The notes beneath the pieces are model-generated. The model was not told the DNA's origin, ran no database searches, and worked only from the letters and a program-made list of their open reading frames with translations. Source: Burkholderiales bacterium UBA4657 (lineage in GTDB: Bacteria; Pseudomonadota; Gammaproteobacteria; Burkholderiales; Burkholderiaceae_E). From it: a stretch of 64,000 nt of DNA. Positions 1 to 9,674 of the stretch are shown here, in pieces; the stretch's first letter is position 1; the number at the start of each line of letters is the position of its first letter. The stretch is taken from NCBI GenBank assembly GCA_002405475.1, contig DHLX01000012.1, positions 53,606-117,605 of the forward strand, read 5' to 3'. The position numbers and the translations under genes are program-made.

Positions 1-510
1 TCAGAGCAGGGAGAAAGTCTGGCTGAACTGAAAATGTTGGGTGACTCCACCAATAATGCAACAGCCTCAATGGGGGTGGCATTAACTTCATGCATAGTTC
101 CAGCAGCCGGTAAGCCCACGTTCGAAATAGGCCCGAAAGAAATGGAAATGGGTGTCGGGATTCATGGTGAGCCAGGCAGGCGCAGAGTTGAGCTTACCAG
201 CGCTGACGAAATTGCGTCTGAACTGACGGCAGCCATAGTCAATGATTTGTCGCTAAAAACTGATCAACAAGTCATCATGCTGGTGAATGGTTTTGGTGGA
301 ACTCCTCTATTAGAACTCTATCTGATGGCGAATTCGGCGACTAAAATTCTCAAGGCCAGGGGCATCAGGATAGCGCGTTATCTTGTTGGTTCCTACGTCA
401 CGTCTTTGGAAATGGCCGGATGTTCAATTACTTTGACTGCCGTTGACGATAAGCTATTAAAACTCTGGGACGCGCCGGTTCATACTGCAGCGCTAAGGTG
501 GGGCAGATAG
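1..510 (+). CDS. dhaK: Dihydroxyacetone kinase subunit DhaK, C-terminal part (5' end outside window)
   Basis: This is the C-terminal ~169 residues of a DhaK (dihydroxyacetone-binding) kinase domain; the reading frame is open from base 1, so the start lies upstream of the window. Visible family hallmarks are the MGVGIHGEPGR motif (which in DhaK proteins carries conserved loop residues near the substrate), the LVNGFGGTP segment, and the typical ending SLEMAGCSITL...DAPVHTAALRWG. The protein stops exactly where a stand-alone DhaK stops, with no fused DhaL domain, so the phosphoryl donor (ATP-type DhaL or PTS) must be encoded elsewhere. Its last 31 bases overlap the 3' end of ubiA on the opposite strand. 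Family assignment is firm; the donor system is not visible. Confidence 0.9.
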   Translation, partial: SEQGESLAELKMLGDSTNNATASMGVALTSCIVPAAGKPTFEIGPKEMEMGVGIHGEPGRRRVELTSADEIASELTAAIVNDLSLKTDQQVIMLVNGFGGTPLLELYLMANSATKILKARGIRIARYLVGSYVTSLEMAGCSITLTAVDDKLLKLWDAPVHTAALRWGR

Positions 511-1349
511 TCAAGCACGGTACCGACAAAAATCGCCGCACCTAGCCAGTGATTACTACGGAAGGCACGAAAGCATGACTCGGGTTGTTGACCTTTGATC
601 AGGCCGTAGTGCCAGCCAGCCAATGCCGACGCGACTGCAATACCGACAAGAAAAGGCCAGCCTAAGCCAAGCCATGACCCCATGAGTGAGGTGCCCGCCA
701 GGAATAGGGCATAAAACAGCAGAATGGCGGGTACGACCCAGGTACCTAAAGTAATGGCCGAGGTTTTAATGCCAATTTTGAGATCATCAGCTTTGTCCAC
801 CAGGGCATATTCGGTGTCATAAGCCAGTACCCAGAAACTGTTAGCCAGCATCAGACCCCAGGCTTGCCAGGGTACGCTGCCCTGTACCGCAGCGAATGCC
901 ATGGGAATGCCAAAGGAAAAGGCCACGCCCAAATACGCCTGGGGCAGACTGAAAAAGCGTTTGAAAAAGGGGTAGGTAGCAGCCAGTACGACGGCCACCA
1001 CAGCCAGTATCCACACCGATTTCGGCAGGGCCAGTATCAACACCCCTGCCATCATGACGAGTATCACTGCTACCAGTAGAGCTTCCTGAACGCTCACCTG
1101 ACCCGAGGTGACAACCCGGTCACGCGTACGCGCTACATGACGGTCATAGTCACGATCAGCAACATCGTTCATGGCACAACCGGCCGAGCGCATTAAAAAA
1201 GTGCCTGCGCAAAAAATAAGCAGTATTTGCCATGATGGCAAGCCCCCGGAGGCTATCCATAATGCAGTGAGGGTGGGCCAGAGCAACAACAGAGTGCCGA
1301 CAGGTTTATCAAAACGAATGAGCTTCAGGTATAACTGCCAGCGTGACAT
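480..1349 (-). CDS. ubiA: 4-hydroxybenzoate polyprenyltransferase
   Basis: UbiA attaches the polyprenyl tail to 4-hydroxybenzoate in ubiquinone synthesis and is an integral inner-membrane protein. The 289-residue product matches the family's usual length and shows both Asp-rich prenyl-diphosphate/Mg sites: NDVADRDYD at about residue 61 and YDTEYALVDKADD at about 178, separated by several hydrophobic helices. ATG at 1349 is preferred because GAAGG lies 7 bases upstream; a TTG two codons earlier (1355) would overlap the preceding permease stop by 4 bases. The gene follows the permease almost without a gap, suggesting cotranscription, and ends in a 31-bp convergent overlap with dhaK. Confidence 0.95.
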   Translation of the reverse strand: MSRWQLYLKLIRFDKPVGTLLLLWPTLTALWIASGGLPSWQILLIFCAGTFLMRSAGCAMNDVADRDYDRHVARTRDRVVTSGQVSVQEALLVAVILVMMAGVLILALPKSVWILAVVAVVLAATYPFFKRFFSLPQAYLGVAFSFGIPMAFAAVQGSVPWQAWGLMLANSFWVLAYDTEYALVDKADDLKIGIKTSAITLGTWVVPAILLFYALFLAGTSLMGSWLGLGWPFLVGIAVASALAGWHYGLIKGQQPESCFRAFRSNHWLGAAIFVGTVLDYLPHLSAAV

Positions 1350-1351
1350 GC

Positions 1352-3307
1352 TCAAACCTTCATGGGCAAGATGACCATTTGCAAACCGTCCAGATGCAAG
1401 CGGTCCTGAATGGCCGTCGCGGCCTGGTTATGCAGGAGTCGGGTGAACCAGTTGTCTTTCTTGAAGACTAGCTTGCTGGTAAAGAAAACGATATTGGGAT
1501 ATTGCTTGGCCGCTTGCTGGCACAATTGAGTCACTTCTTCGACCGCATCGGTGCCAAACGATAAATAGCTACTGGCAGGCATGCCGTAGCTATGGCAAAA
1601 ATTGACGAAAAAATTGAGCGAAACCTTGGCATCGGTCTTCAGACTTTCCATTGTCTGCTCCCCGCCATAGGCCTGAGCATCGACAGTGCGCGCATTCAGA
1701 AAAAGAAAATTTTTGAAGGTGCCAGGAAACATGCGCTGTACCCACAACAGGGCATGCAGGCCACCGCCACGCGAACTGCCGACTATAAAGGCGGCGGTCG
1801 GCGCATTTTTATCGATGGCCGGATATTCGGTTTCCGAGCCAAACGGCTGTGCTGCAAAAATTTCATCGACGGCGCGTATCTTTTGTTTGGTGGCCTTATA
1901 GTGTGACTGTACCAGCAGGCAAGCAGCAACGACGATGCCGGTGACAATGAGTGTGACCCAGCCACCCTCAAAAAATTTGCTCACCACGGTTCCCATCAAA
2001 ATACCGCTGGTAATCAGTAGGCCGATAGCCGATAGAGCAAAGCGCCGCTTCCACTTGCGGCTCTGCCGGTTTTTTAACCAATAAACGCATAGCCCAGCCA
2101 GTGATAGTGTGAACGTGATAAAGACATTGATGGAATAAAGAACCACCAGCAATTCCACCGCGCCACCGGTTGCAAACAAAATGAGCAGGGCGGCAGCGCC
2201 CATGAGCAGAATACCGTTTTGTGTCACGAGTCGCTGCGACAAATAGCGGAACTGATGCGGCACCCAGGAGTCTGCCGCCATATTGGATAAAACGGCCGGA
2301 CCGCCCAGGAAGCCGGTGTTGGCTGCGACCAATAATAGTCCAGCCTCAAACATGAGTACCAGGGTCAGAACCGCCACCAGAGACGAGCCGTCTAACCCCA
2401 TATCGTTCAGCACTTGCCTGAACACTACAGCATTGAGCGTTTGCCCTTCAACGGGCTCAGCCTGCCATAACAGGTAAAGCAGGATAATACCGGCCGCAGT
2501 AAAAGCCAACGAGACTGACATCATGAGCATGGTGGCTTTGCCGGTTTTAACACGAGGTTCGGCCAGATGCTGGACATTGTTCGATACTGCCTCAATACCA
2601 GTATAGGTACCACCGCCCAGAGAATAAGCCTTGAGAAACAGGGCGATAACAAATAGCCAAGACGTTTCTACTGCCAGTCCTTGCGTATCACTCAGCGTAT
2701 CGGGTATCAAGCCGGGCAGCCCTTCGGCGTGCGCCACGATGCCGTACACAATCAATACAATATGCGATACAACGAAGCCCAAAAAAATCGGCAGCAGAAT
2801 CAGAATCGATTCTTTCATACCGCGTAAATTCATGACAATGAGTAATCCAATCACAACAGCTTCGACACTGAGTTTGTATTCTTGCCACGATACGGGCAGC
2901 AATGAGAATAAGGAATTGACGCCGGCAACGACAGAAATAGTGATGGTCAAAATATAGTCAACAATCAGCGCCGAGCCTGCCACCAGCCCGGAACGCGGAC
3001 CCAACAGATTGCTGGCAACGCGATAACCACCACCCCCCGTTGGGAACAGCTCAATAATCTGGTTATAAGCCAGAGAAATAATGAAAACCGTCAACGCAGT
3101 AGCAATAGCCAGATACAGGCCAAAATGCGTATGACTGCCCAGCGCTTTGAAGGCTTCTTCCGGGCCATAAGCCGAGGACGACAGGCCATCAGCGCCCAGA
3201 CCGACCCAGGCCAGGAACGCGACCAGTGCAATCGACTGGCGTGTTTTCTGGTTGTTCGGATCGAGCGGCTTACCCAATAGCCAGCGGCGTAAGTTGGACG
3301 CTTGCAA
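1352..3307 (-). CDS. APC-superfamily permease, KimA/potassium-transporter-like
   Basis: A 651-residue inner-membrane transporter of the amino acid-polyamine-cation superfamily. About twelve hydrophobic segments fill residues 25-450, followed by a soluble C-terminal region of roughly 180 residues containing an AAFIVGSSRGGG nucleotide-domain-like turn. The signature ELFPTGGGGYRVA in helix 3 and the overall length with a cytosolic tail resemble KimA/YdaO-type K+/H+ symporters more than plain amino acid permeases, but substrate is inferred. The start is TTG at 3307, preceded by a purine-rich AGGGGGAG. It is divergent from recG (89 bp between the favoured starts) and directly upstream of ubiA. Confidence 0.8.
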   Translation of the reverse strand: MQASNLRRWLLGKPLDPNNQKTRQSIALVAFLAWVGLGADGLSSSAYGPEEAFKALGSHTHFGLYLAIATALTVFIISLAYNQIIELFPTGGGGYRVASNLLGPRSGLVAGSALIVDYILTITISVVAGVNSLFSLLPVSWQEYKLSVEAVVIGLLIVMNLRGMKESILILLPIFLGFVVSHIVLIVYGIVAHAEGLPGLIPDTLSDTQGLAVETSWLFVIALFLKAYSLGGGTYTGIEAVSNNVQHLAEPRVKTGKATMLMMSVSLAFTAAGIILLYLLWQAEPVEGQTLNAVVFRQVLNDMGLDGSSLVAVLTLVLMFEAGLLLVAANTGFLGGPAVLSNMAADSWVPHQFRYLSQRLVTQNGILLMGAAALLILFATGGAVELLVVLYSINVFITFTLSLAGLCVYWLKNRQSRKWKRRFALSAIGLLITSGILMGTVVSKFFEGGWVTLIVTGIVVAACLLVQSHYKATKQKIRAVDEIFAAQPFGSETEYPAIDKNAPTAAFIVGSSRGGGLHALLWVQRMFPGTFKNFLFLNARTVDAQAYGGEQTMESLKTDAKVSLNFFVNFCHSYGMPASSYLSFGTDAVEEVTQLCQQAAKQYPNIVFFTSKLVFKKDNWFTRLLHNQAATAIQDRLHLDGLQMVILPMKV

Positions 3308-3396
3308 GACTCCCCCTGATGATGTTGCATTGCAGCGAGGGCATAATATTACGCCTTTCTAGCTCAAATTGCACCGCGTTTGCGACAATCTCGTTT

Positions 3397-5463
3397 GTGC
3401 CGACCCGACCTTCCACTTCTTCCCGCGCCAGCCAACCCGACTCACTGTCGCAAAAGCTGGCACGTCTGGGTCTGAAACGTGCGCTTGATTTTGCTCTGCA
3501 TTTACCGCTGCGCTATGAAGATGAAACTTGCATAACACCCATCGTTACTGCCCATGCCGGTCAGTTTGTTCAGGTGCAGGTACGGGTATTGCACTGTGAA
3601 GTGCAGTTTCGTCCCAAGAGAACGCTGGTATTACGGGTCGAAGATGAGAGTGGCGAATTGCAATTCCGTTTTCTGAATTTTTACGCCAGTCAGCTACAGC
3701 AGTTCCAGCGTGCCGAACGCGAGGCCTTATGGTTGCGTGCACGAGGCGAATTGCGCGAAGTGTTTCGTGGCCAGGGTTTGCTCGAAATGATTCACCCCAA
3801 AGTCAAGCTTGTAACAGTCGATACGCCATTACCCCAGACTTTGACCCCGATCTATCCCAGTAGCGCCGGTATCAGCCAGAATGTTTTGCGCCCGCGTATT
3901 CAGACCGCATTGCAGCAGGTGAGCCTGTCTGAAGTGTTGCCTGCAGCGCTTCTGGTGCCATTGCGACTCATGCCACTGGCCGATGCGGTCATGAAGCTGC
4001 ATTACCCGGTGTTATCGGAACGTTCTGCGCTGATGGATAAATCACATCCAGCCTGGCAGCGCATCAAGTTTGAGGAGCTATTGGCGCAGCAACTGTCTTT
4101 GAAGCAGGCGCAAAGTATACGTCGATCGAAACACGCCCCGGTACTTGTGCCTTCGACATTGTCGCGCCAGTTGCTGAACCGTTTGCCCTTTGCCCTGACT
4201 TCAGCCCAGCAACGCGTCATAGATGAAATCAGCCATGATCTGCAAGCCGGGTTTCCCATGACGCGATTGTTGCAGGGTGATGTCGGGGCAGGCAAAACCA
4301 TCGTCGCTGCCATCGCCGCGTTGCAGGCCGTTGAGTCTGGTTATCAGGCTGCCATCATGGCGCCGACAGAAATATTGGCCGAGCAGCACGTGCGCAAAAT
4401 GACCCAATGGCTGCAGCCGCTGGGAATAAGACTGGGCTGGCTGTCGGGTTCGCTCAAGGCGCGTGACAAGCGTGAGGTACAGGCTAGTATCGCCAGTGGT
4501 GAAGCGCAACTGGTCGTGGGCACGCATGCCCTGTTTCAGGACAAGGTCGAATTCAGTTGTCTTGGTTTGGTCGTGGTCGATGAACAGCACCGTTTTGGTG
4601 TCGGGCAGCGACTGGCGCTGCGCGACAAGACCGAACGCTACGAAGCTCATCAGCTAATGATGAGTGCTACCCCCATTCCACGCACTTTGGCCATGACCTA
4701 TTTTGCCGATCTGGATGTCAGCGTGATTGACCAGTTGCCGCCGGGACGTACGCCGGTATTAACCAAACTGATCGAAGACCAGCGACGTCATGAGGTGATT
4801 CAGCGCGTACGCGAAGCAGTGCAGGGAGGGCGCCAGGTCTATTGGGTCTGCCCACTGATAGAGGAAAGTGAAGCCTTGCAGTTACAGACCGCGGTTGAAA
4901 CTCACGCCAACCTGACCCAGGAGTTGCCGGGTCTGAGTGTCGGGCTGGTACATGGCCGTCTGGCGCCAGCAGAAAAACAAAAAATCATGGAACAGTTTTC
5001 AGCTCAAGCAATACAGGTGCTGGTAGCCACCACGGTGATTGAAGTCGGGGTCGATGTGCCCAATGCTTCGCTCATGGTTATTGAGCATGCCGAGCGTTTT
5101 GGCCTGAGTCAGCTACACCAGCTACGCGGCCGTGTCGGGCGCGGGGCGGCGGAGTCGGTGTGTGTGCTGATGTATGCCAAACCCTTGTCGGCAACGGCCA
5201 AGGCCAGATTACGCATCATGCACGATACGACCGACGGGTTCGAGATTGCACGCCGTGATCTGGAATTACGCGGCCCAGGCGAGTTTTTGGGCGCACGCCA
5301 AAGCGGTGTGCCGCTATTACGCTTTGCCGACCTGCAAAACGATGGCCGACTGGTGGAGCAGGCCAGTAGCGCCGCGCAATGGCTATTGCAGCACCACCCC
5401 GACACTGCCCAGGCCCATCTGGAGCGCTGGCTGGCGGGCAGAGAGATTTATCTCAAGGTTTAG
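3397..5463 (+). CDS. recG: ATP-dependent DNA helicase RecG
   Basis: RecG remodels stalled forks and Holliday junctions. The protein has the N-terminal wedge/OB region, Walker A GDVGAGKT near residue 294, a DEQH (DExH) box near 395, SATPIPRTLAMT motif III, and the helicase C-terminal QLRGRVGRG motif VI, ending in a short TRG-type tail. A GTG start at 3397 yields 688 residues, the normal RecG size. The frame stays open back to 3226, but that extension would run over the divergent permease gene and encodes no family-like sequence, so it was not used; no strong ribosome-binding site is visible. Function is certain, exact start is not. Confidence 0.93.
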   Translation: MPTRPSTSSRASQPDSLSQKLARLGLKRALDFALHLPLRYEDETCITPIVTAHAGQFVQVQVRVLHCEVQFRPKRTLVLRVEDESGELQFRFLNFYASQLQQFQRAEREALWLRARGELREVFRGQGLLEMIHPKVKLVTVDTPLPQTLTPIYPSSAGISQNVLRPRIQTALQQVSLSEVLPAALLVPLRLMPLADAVMKLHYPVLSERSALMDKSHPAWQRIKFEELLAQQLSLKQAQSIRRSKHAPVLVPSTLSRQLLNRLPFALTSAQQRVIDEISHDLQAGFPMTRLLQGDVGAGKTIVAAIAALQAVESGYQAAIMAPTEILAEQHVRKMTQWLQPLGIRLGWLSGSLKARDKREVQASIASGEAQLVVGTHALFQDKVEFSCLGLVVVDEQHRFGVGQRLALRDKTERYEAHQLMMSATPIPRTLAMTYFADLDVSVIDQLPPGRTPVLTKLIEDQRRHEVIQRVREAVQGGRQVYWVCPLIEESEALQLQTAVETHANLTQELPGLSVGLVHGRLAPAEKQKIMEQFSAQAIQVLVATTVIEVGVDVPNASLMVIEHAERFGLSQLHQLRGRVGRGAAESVCVLMYAKPLSATAKARLRIMHDTTDGFEIARRDLELRGPGEFLGARQSGVPLLRFADLQNDGRLVEQASSAAQWLLQHHPDTAQAHLERWLAGREIYLKV

Positions 5464-5512
5464 GTTGAGGCCAGTGACAAGATCAAATTAGACCCAATCC
5501 CCATTTTTATCC

Positions 5513-8500
5513 TTAGCTTGTCCCGCCGGGGCGTAGTGACCAAAAGAACCCAATAGAAGCCGCCAATGCGGATAAGCCACTCACTGCGAACTCCCAGGTG
5601 CCCTGCGCAATGTATGCTGCATCTTTTTCCCGCTGCGGATCGTTAACCCATTTTAGTGCTTCTTGCAATTTTTCAATGATTAACCCCATGAACTGTTGCT
5701 GCATCAGACTCAAGCCTTGTAACTGCTCGTTGGGGTTCATCATCAGGTTTAGTAGTTCTTGTAGAGTTGTTCTCACGCCATTCAGCGCTTCTAATCGTTG
5801 CTCTGGCGTTTTAGCTTGCCTTAGTGCCTGCACTGAACTGTCTAAGGCAGACGGGGTAATCGGTTTAATCAGGTTAGGCTGTTCAACCTTGGATGGCAAA
5901 TTGTCTGTCCGTTCGGCGGCCCTTTGGGGTGGGGTCGTTGCTGCCCGCAGCACGTTGTTCACCCTGGACAGCAAATTTTGCGCGGCCGTGCCCAAGGGAG
6001 TGCCAGGGTTTTCTTGTGCCAACTTCTGTAAAAGATTGGCTGTATTTAAGTGGCGCAACCATCCGGAATAGCCTTGAGCCAGTGCCGTCAGAAAGCTCCC
6101 GCCCATGCCAGCATCGAGTACCAGGCGTAGCCCCTGCTCGGTGCCCAATAACAGTAGTAGTCTGGGGTCACGCTGTTTCGCCCATCCCAGGATCAGTGCA
6201 GTTCGATCTTCAGGCGGTCGCCGTTCCAGTTCTGCCAGGGCGCCCTTGAATGGTGCCAGCCGGGCTTCATTTAAAACATTCTTAACACTGTATAGCATCT
6301 TTTGTGCTAACGCTTTAACTGTCGAACTTACCTCAGGATCCTTGATGATTCTGCTTAGTACGTTTTCGGTGTTGTAGGCACTCAAGAAGCGCGACAGGTT
6401 GTGCTGGCTCAAACCTTTCAACAGTTCGCCCCCCAAGCCATAGGCAAGTACCTGCTGAAGTCCCTCGAACGTTAACAAGGCTTTCAGCTGCGGGTCGCCC
6501 GCCTCTGACCATTCCCGCATGAGCCGTGCGGGGTCGACGCTATTCTTAAGGTTGGACAGCGCCTGGGTGAGTGGCGGGTCTGCCGGTTGTTCTTTGGGTA
6601 CTGGAAGGCTTGAATCTGGAACTTTGGTCAGATCTGGAAAGGGCGGGGGGTTGGTGGGAATCTCCGGGTCTCGTTGCCTCTTGTCATCGCCAGTGTGCGC
6701 CGGCAGATCTAATGAAGTCAGGTCAACACCTTTCAGTTTCAACCACTCGGCAATTTTAGCTCTGGCATTTTCTTTGTCACCGGTGTGTCGAAATTCACGT
6801 AGCAGATTCTTCAGTGTCGGGTCGTCCAGCAAGTCTGGCCGGATGCCTGTGGGGTCAATGCCTAAATCACGCAGGAGCTGAAGGTTTTCCTCTGGGGTAG
6901 GAATGGTGTTGCCACCAATGACGACGCCACCGTTTAGTTCGTTTGTTTCGTTTGTTACCGTTGGCGATTCAGATTGAGGGGTTGTTTGAGCCTGAATCTG
7001 TGGATCATCAGGATCTGTTGTGGGTGGTTGAGCCTGATCCACAATACCGCCTCTTATTCGAATATACTCGATCTGCTGAGCGCTTAGGCCTGTAGCTCCT
7101 GTAAAATCCGCCCCGGTCAAATCCGCCCCGGTCAAAGCCGCCCCGGGCAAATCCGCCCCGCGCAGATCCGCATCGATCAGGTTCGTCCATTGCAGATTCG
7201 CGTATCGCAGATTCGCGTTTTGCAGATTCGCGTTTTGCAGATTCGCCTGGTATAGGTATGCTCTGCTCAGATCAGACCCGTTTAGTTGCGCATTAGGTTC
7301 GATCACAATTACAGTTTCCAGCCCCGATACCTTATATCCGTGTTCACTGATCAATGATTTAATCTTTTCCAGAGTTTGACGTGTCATGATGGCTCCGGTC
7401 AGATTCGCGCCGCTCAGATTCGCCCCGTTCAGAATCGCCCCGGTCATATCCGCCCCGCTCAGAATCGCCCCGGTCAGATTTGCCCTGGTCAGATTCGCCT
7501 TTTCCAGATTCGCCCCGGTCAAATCCGCCACGGTCAAATCCGCCACGGCCAGATTAGTGAAGCGCAGATTCACCCCGCTCAGATTCGCCCCGGTCAGATT
7601 TGCCCCGTCCAGAAACGCACTGCCTAGATTCGCATTGCTCAGGTTCGCATTGCTCAGATTCGCATTGCTCAGATTCGCCCCGAACAGATTCGCCTCGGTC
7701 AGATTCGCATTGGTTAGATTCGCCCCGCTCAGATTCGCATTGGTTAGATCCGCCGCGCACAGATTCGCATTGGTTAGATTCGCATTGGTTAGATCCGCCG
7801 CGCGCAGATTCGCGTTTTGCAGATTCGCCCCGCTCAGATTCGCCCCGTTCAGATTCGCATGAAAGAGATTCACCCCCTCAAGGTCAAGTCCAGGCAATAG
7901 TTTCCCCAGGGCTTCGTGGCTCAGGTCAATATACCGTTCATGTTCAAGCGCCCTATTGGCCTTGAGCAAACCGCTTAGCTGGTTTTTCAGGACAGCCAAT
8001 ACCTCGGGATAGTTGGTAAGTTCGGCTAGCGCTGCAATCGTATCAATCCCCGCTTGCAGGTTGTACCCACCATCAACGACCTCGCCTTGCTCAGTCCGCA
8101 CCGCCCTGCCCACGTGCTGGCCTTGTTCATTCCTCGCATCCACCCCGCTGATCTGCTCCAGCCAGGCTACCAACAATCTTGGATCGGTGCGTGCCACTTC
8201 AATGAGGGAGTGGTAAACCGCATCCAAAACCCGACTTCGTCCAGTCACCGGGTCACGCTCGGTGGTATCATCAAAATTCTCGATCTCAGCCACACTCGCC
8301 AAAAAATTTCGCACAGCCTGAATAGCGTTGTCCTGACCATTTTCTTGGCCGCGGTAGCCCTGATAAATTTCTTCCGCGATGATCCTGAGCAAGTCACGGT
8401 TACCCCCGGGCTGATTTTTGACCCAGTCCATGGCCGTTCTAGCCATCTCTAACCGACTCTCATCGGGATTGGCCCAGTTATAAGTGACTAAGGAATCCAT

Positions 8501-9664
8501 TTGGGGCCCCAAGTCTCTTGGAGTATCTAGGAAGCCTCGCGGTACGGTGAGGGTTACAATAGCGCCCGGTGTATTTAAAGCCTGTAGAAATTGGCGACCC
8601 TGTTCTCCGGCCGTTTCTATGTCCCATGTGATCGACCCCACGGTTATGAGATTCACGGGATTTCCTTGATTCTCCAGATGAACCGTTTGCGGTATGATAT
8701 TTAGTACTACGGGCCCTGGGATGGAGAAGGTATGGCCGTCTTGAGTCATCACCTGATCTGGTCCCTCGAACGACACCACTACCCCAGCCCGAGACTGCGC
8801 TTCAGGACGCAGGATGAGGGTGGCGGCACCAATCTCCGTGCCGTCTGGTTGTCGTACCACGACGGGGAAGCTGAGCTCTCCTTCAAGGTGCTGATAGCCG
8901 TCAAGTTTGAGTGCTCTCAATAAACTCCCGAAGTCAGGATATACAACATCTACTAGCCCCTGATCGGTCGGTCGGCGAGTGACAGCGGCGTTGCTTATGC
9001 GGGTAATCTCGTGCTGTATGCTAGCCCGCACTGCTTTTTCATCAATGCGCCAGCCTTCGTACTGACTATAATGACCTGGAAACCCCTTTGCTTTGATGTG
9101 CGATTGTAGTCGTTCGGTCGCCTCTTCTTTAGCCTGTTTATCGGTGAGTGTGGGGGTCCTTGCTTGCAGAACGGTGGCGAGTTCATTGAGTAAGTTTGAG
9201 TTATTGTTTAAAAAGCCGTTAATACGTTGTTCGCGTAACATTCGCTCAGCATCGGCCAGTGGTATTTCATGCGAGGTGAGCTGGTATTCACTTATTAATG
9301 CATTTTGAGCTCCCTGCTGGCGCAGTGTCTTTATCTTACCTTCGATTTCACCGAGGAAGGTTCGAATTCTTACATCACCTATGCCGCCCACTCTGTCATA
9401 AATAGCCATCAGGGTGAACAAGGCCTCAGGCAGGTACTGGAGGTCGTCAGCATACACAGTTTTTTGCTGAAGCCGATGGGATGTTGCGGCACGCTGAAGT
9501 GAGCTGACATCTATAACAGGAAGACTTAATTTTCGCAGCTCAGTATTAATGCGGGCTAAGAACTCTTGAAGTTTTGGGTCATCGGCAGGCCGATTTGACG
9601 GCGACGGCAATGGCTGGGAACTTGCGACAAACAAGCCTCCACTAGGAGCAACTCTCATGTTCAT
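5513..9664 (-). CDS. Giant pentapeptide-repeat protein of unknown function (1383 aa)
   Basis: I do not recognise a characterised homologue. Regions seen: a polar Ser/Pro-rich N-terminus without signal peptide; a helical then mixed region (about 30-590) with no family I can name; 33 consecutive A(N/D)LxX pentapeptides at 597-761; a 34-residue non-repeat insert (762-795); 12 more pentapeptides at 796-855; a Pro/Thr-rich linker (about 870-1040); two related ~85-residue units at about 1048-1133 and 1157-1243; and a C-terminal tail ending in a hydrophobic segment (about 1350-1375). Pentapeptide repeats fold as a right-handed quadrilateral beta-helix, so the centre is probably a rod of about 11 coils. 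The gene stands alone between convergent recG and divergent pyc, with its own promoter. An effector, scaffold or surface role is possible but unproven. Confidence 0.85.
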   Translation of the reverse strand: MNMRVAPSGGLFVASSQPLPSPSNRPADDPKLQEFLARINTELRKLSLPVIDVSSLQRAATSHRLQQKTVYADDLQYLPEALFTLMAIYDRVGGIGDVRIRTFLGEIEGKIKTLRQQGAQNALISEYQLTSHEIPLADAERMLREQRINGFLNNNSNLLNELATVLQARTPTLTDKQAKEEATERLQSHIKAKGFPGHYSQYEGWRIDEKAVRASIQHEITRISNAAVTRRPTDQGLVDVVYPDFGSLLRALKLDGYQHLEGELSFPVVVRQPDGTEIGAATLILRPEAQSRAGVVVSFEGPDQVMTQDGHTFSIPGPVVLNIIPQTVHLENQGNPVNLITVGSITWDIETAGEQGRQFLQALNTPGAIVTLTVPRGFLDTPRDLGPQMDSLVTYNWANPDESRLEMARTAMDWVKNQPGGNRDLLRIIAEEIYQGYRGQENGQDNAIQAVRNFLASVAEIENFDDTTERDPVTGRSRVLDAVYHSLIEVARTDPRLLVAWLEQISGVDARNEQGQHVGRAVRTEQGEVVDGGYNLQAGIDTIAALAELTNYPEVLAVLKNQLSGLLKANRALEHERYIDLSHEALGKLLPGLDLEGVNLFHANLNGANLSGANLQNANLRAADLTNANLTNANLCAADLTNANLSGANLTNANLTEANLFGANLSNANLSNANLSNANLGSAFLDGANLTGANLSGVNLRFTNLAVADLTVADLTGANLEKANLTRANLTGAILSGADMTGAILNGANLSGANLTGAIMTRQTLEKIKSLISEHGYKVSGLETVIVIEPNAQLNGSDLSRAYLYQANLQNANLQNANLRYANLQWTNLIDADLRGADLPGAALTGADLTGADFTGATGLSAQQIEYIRIRGGIVDQAQPPTTDPDDPQIQAQTTPQSESPTVTNETNELNGGVVIGGNTIPTPEENLQLLRDLGIDPTGIRPDLLDDPTLKNLLREFRHTGDKENARAKIAEWLKLKGVDLTSLDLPAHTGDDKRQRDPEIPTNPPPFPDLTKVPDSSLPVPKEQPADPPLTQALSNLKNSVDPARLMREWSEAGDPQLKALLTFEGLQQVLAYGLGGELLKGLSQHNLSRFLSAYNTENVLSRIIKDPEVSSTVKALAQKMLYSVKNVLNEARLAPFKGALAELERRPPEDRTALILGWAKQRDPRLLLLLGTEQGLRLVLDAGMGGSFLTALAQGYSGWLRHLNTANLLQKLAQENPGTPLGTAAQNLLSRVNNVLRAATTPPQRAAERTDNLPSKVEQPNLIKPITPSALDSSVQALRQAKTPEQRLEALNGVRTTLQELLNLMMNPNEQLQGLSLMQQQFMGLIIEKLQEALKWVNDPQREKDAAYIAQGTWEFAVSGLSALAASIGFFWSLRPGGTS
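7100..7876 (-). repeat. Pentapeptide-coding tandem repeat tract (15-bp units)
   Basis: About 45 degenerate 15-bp units encoding A(N/D)LxX, in two blocks (7382-7876 and 7100-7279) separated by about 100 bp of non-repeat coding sequence. Neighbouring units are often nearly identical at DNA level (for example the GATTCGCATTG...CA units around 7630-7800), suggesting recent unit duplication. All units keep the reading frame. Confidence 0.95.
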
Positions 9665-9674
9665 CGTTTGTCCC

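Noticed and set aside
3226..3396. 57-residue N-terminal extension of RecG
   Set aside because: It overlaps the divergent permease gene, makes RecG longer than usual, and contains no family-like sequence.
7386..7862. Long plus-strand reading frame rich in R-F-A-P repeats opposite the pentapeptide region
   Set aside because: It is the antisense shadow of the 15-bp repeat units; it has no start context and low-complexity sequence only.
7100..7876. Possible CRISPR array, because of evenly repeated short units
   Set aside because: Units are contiguous 15-mers in frame inside a coding gene, with no unique spacers and no cas genes.
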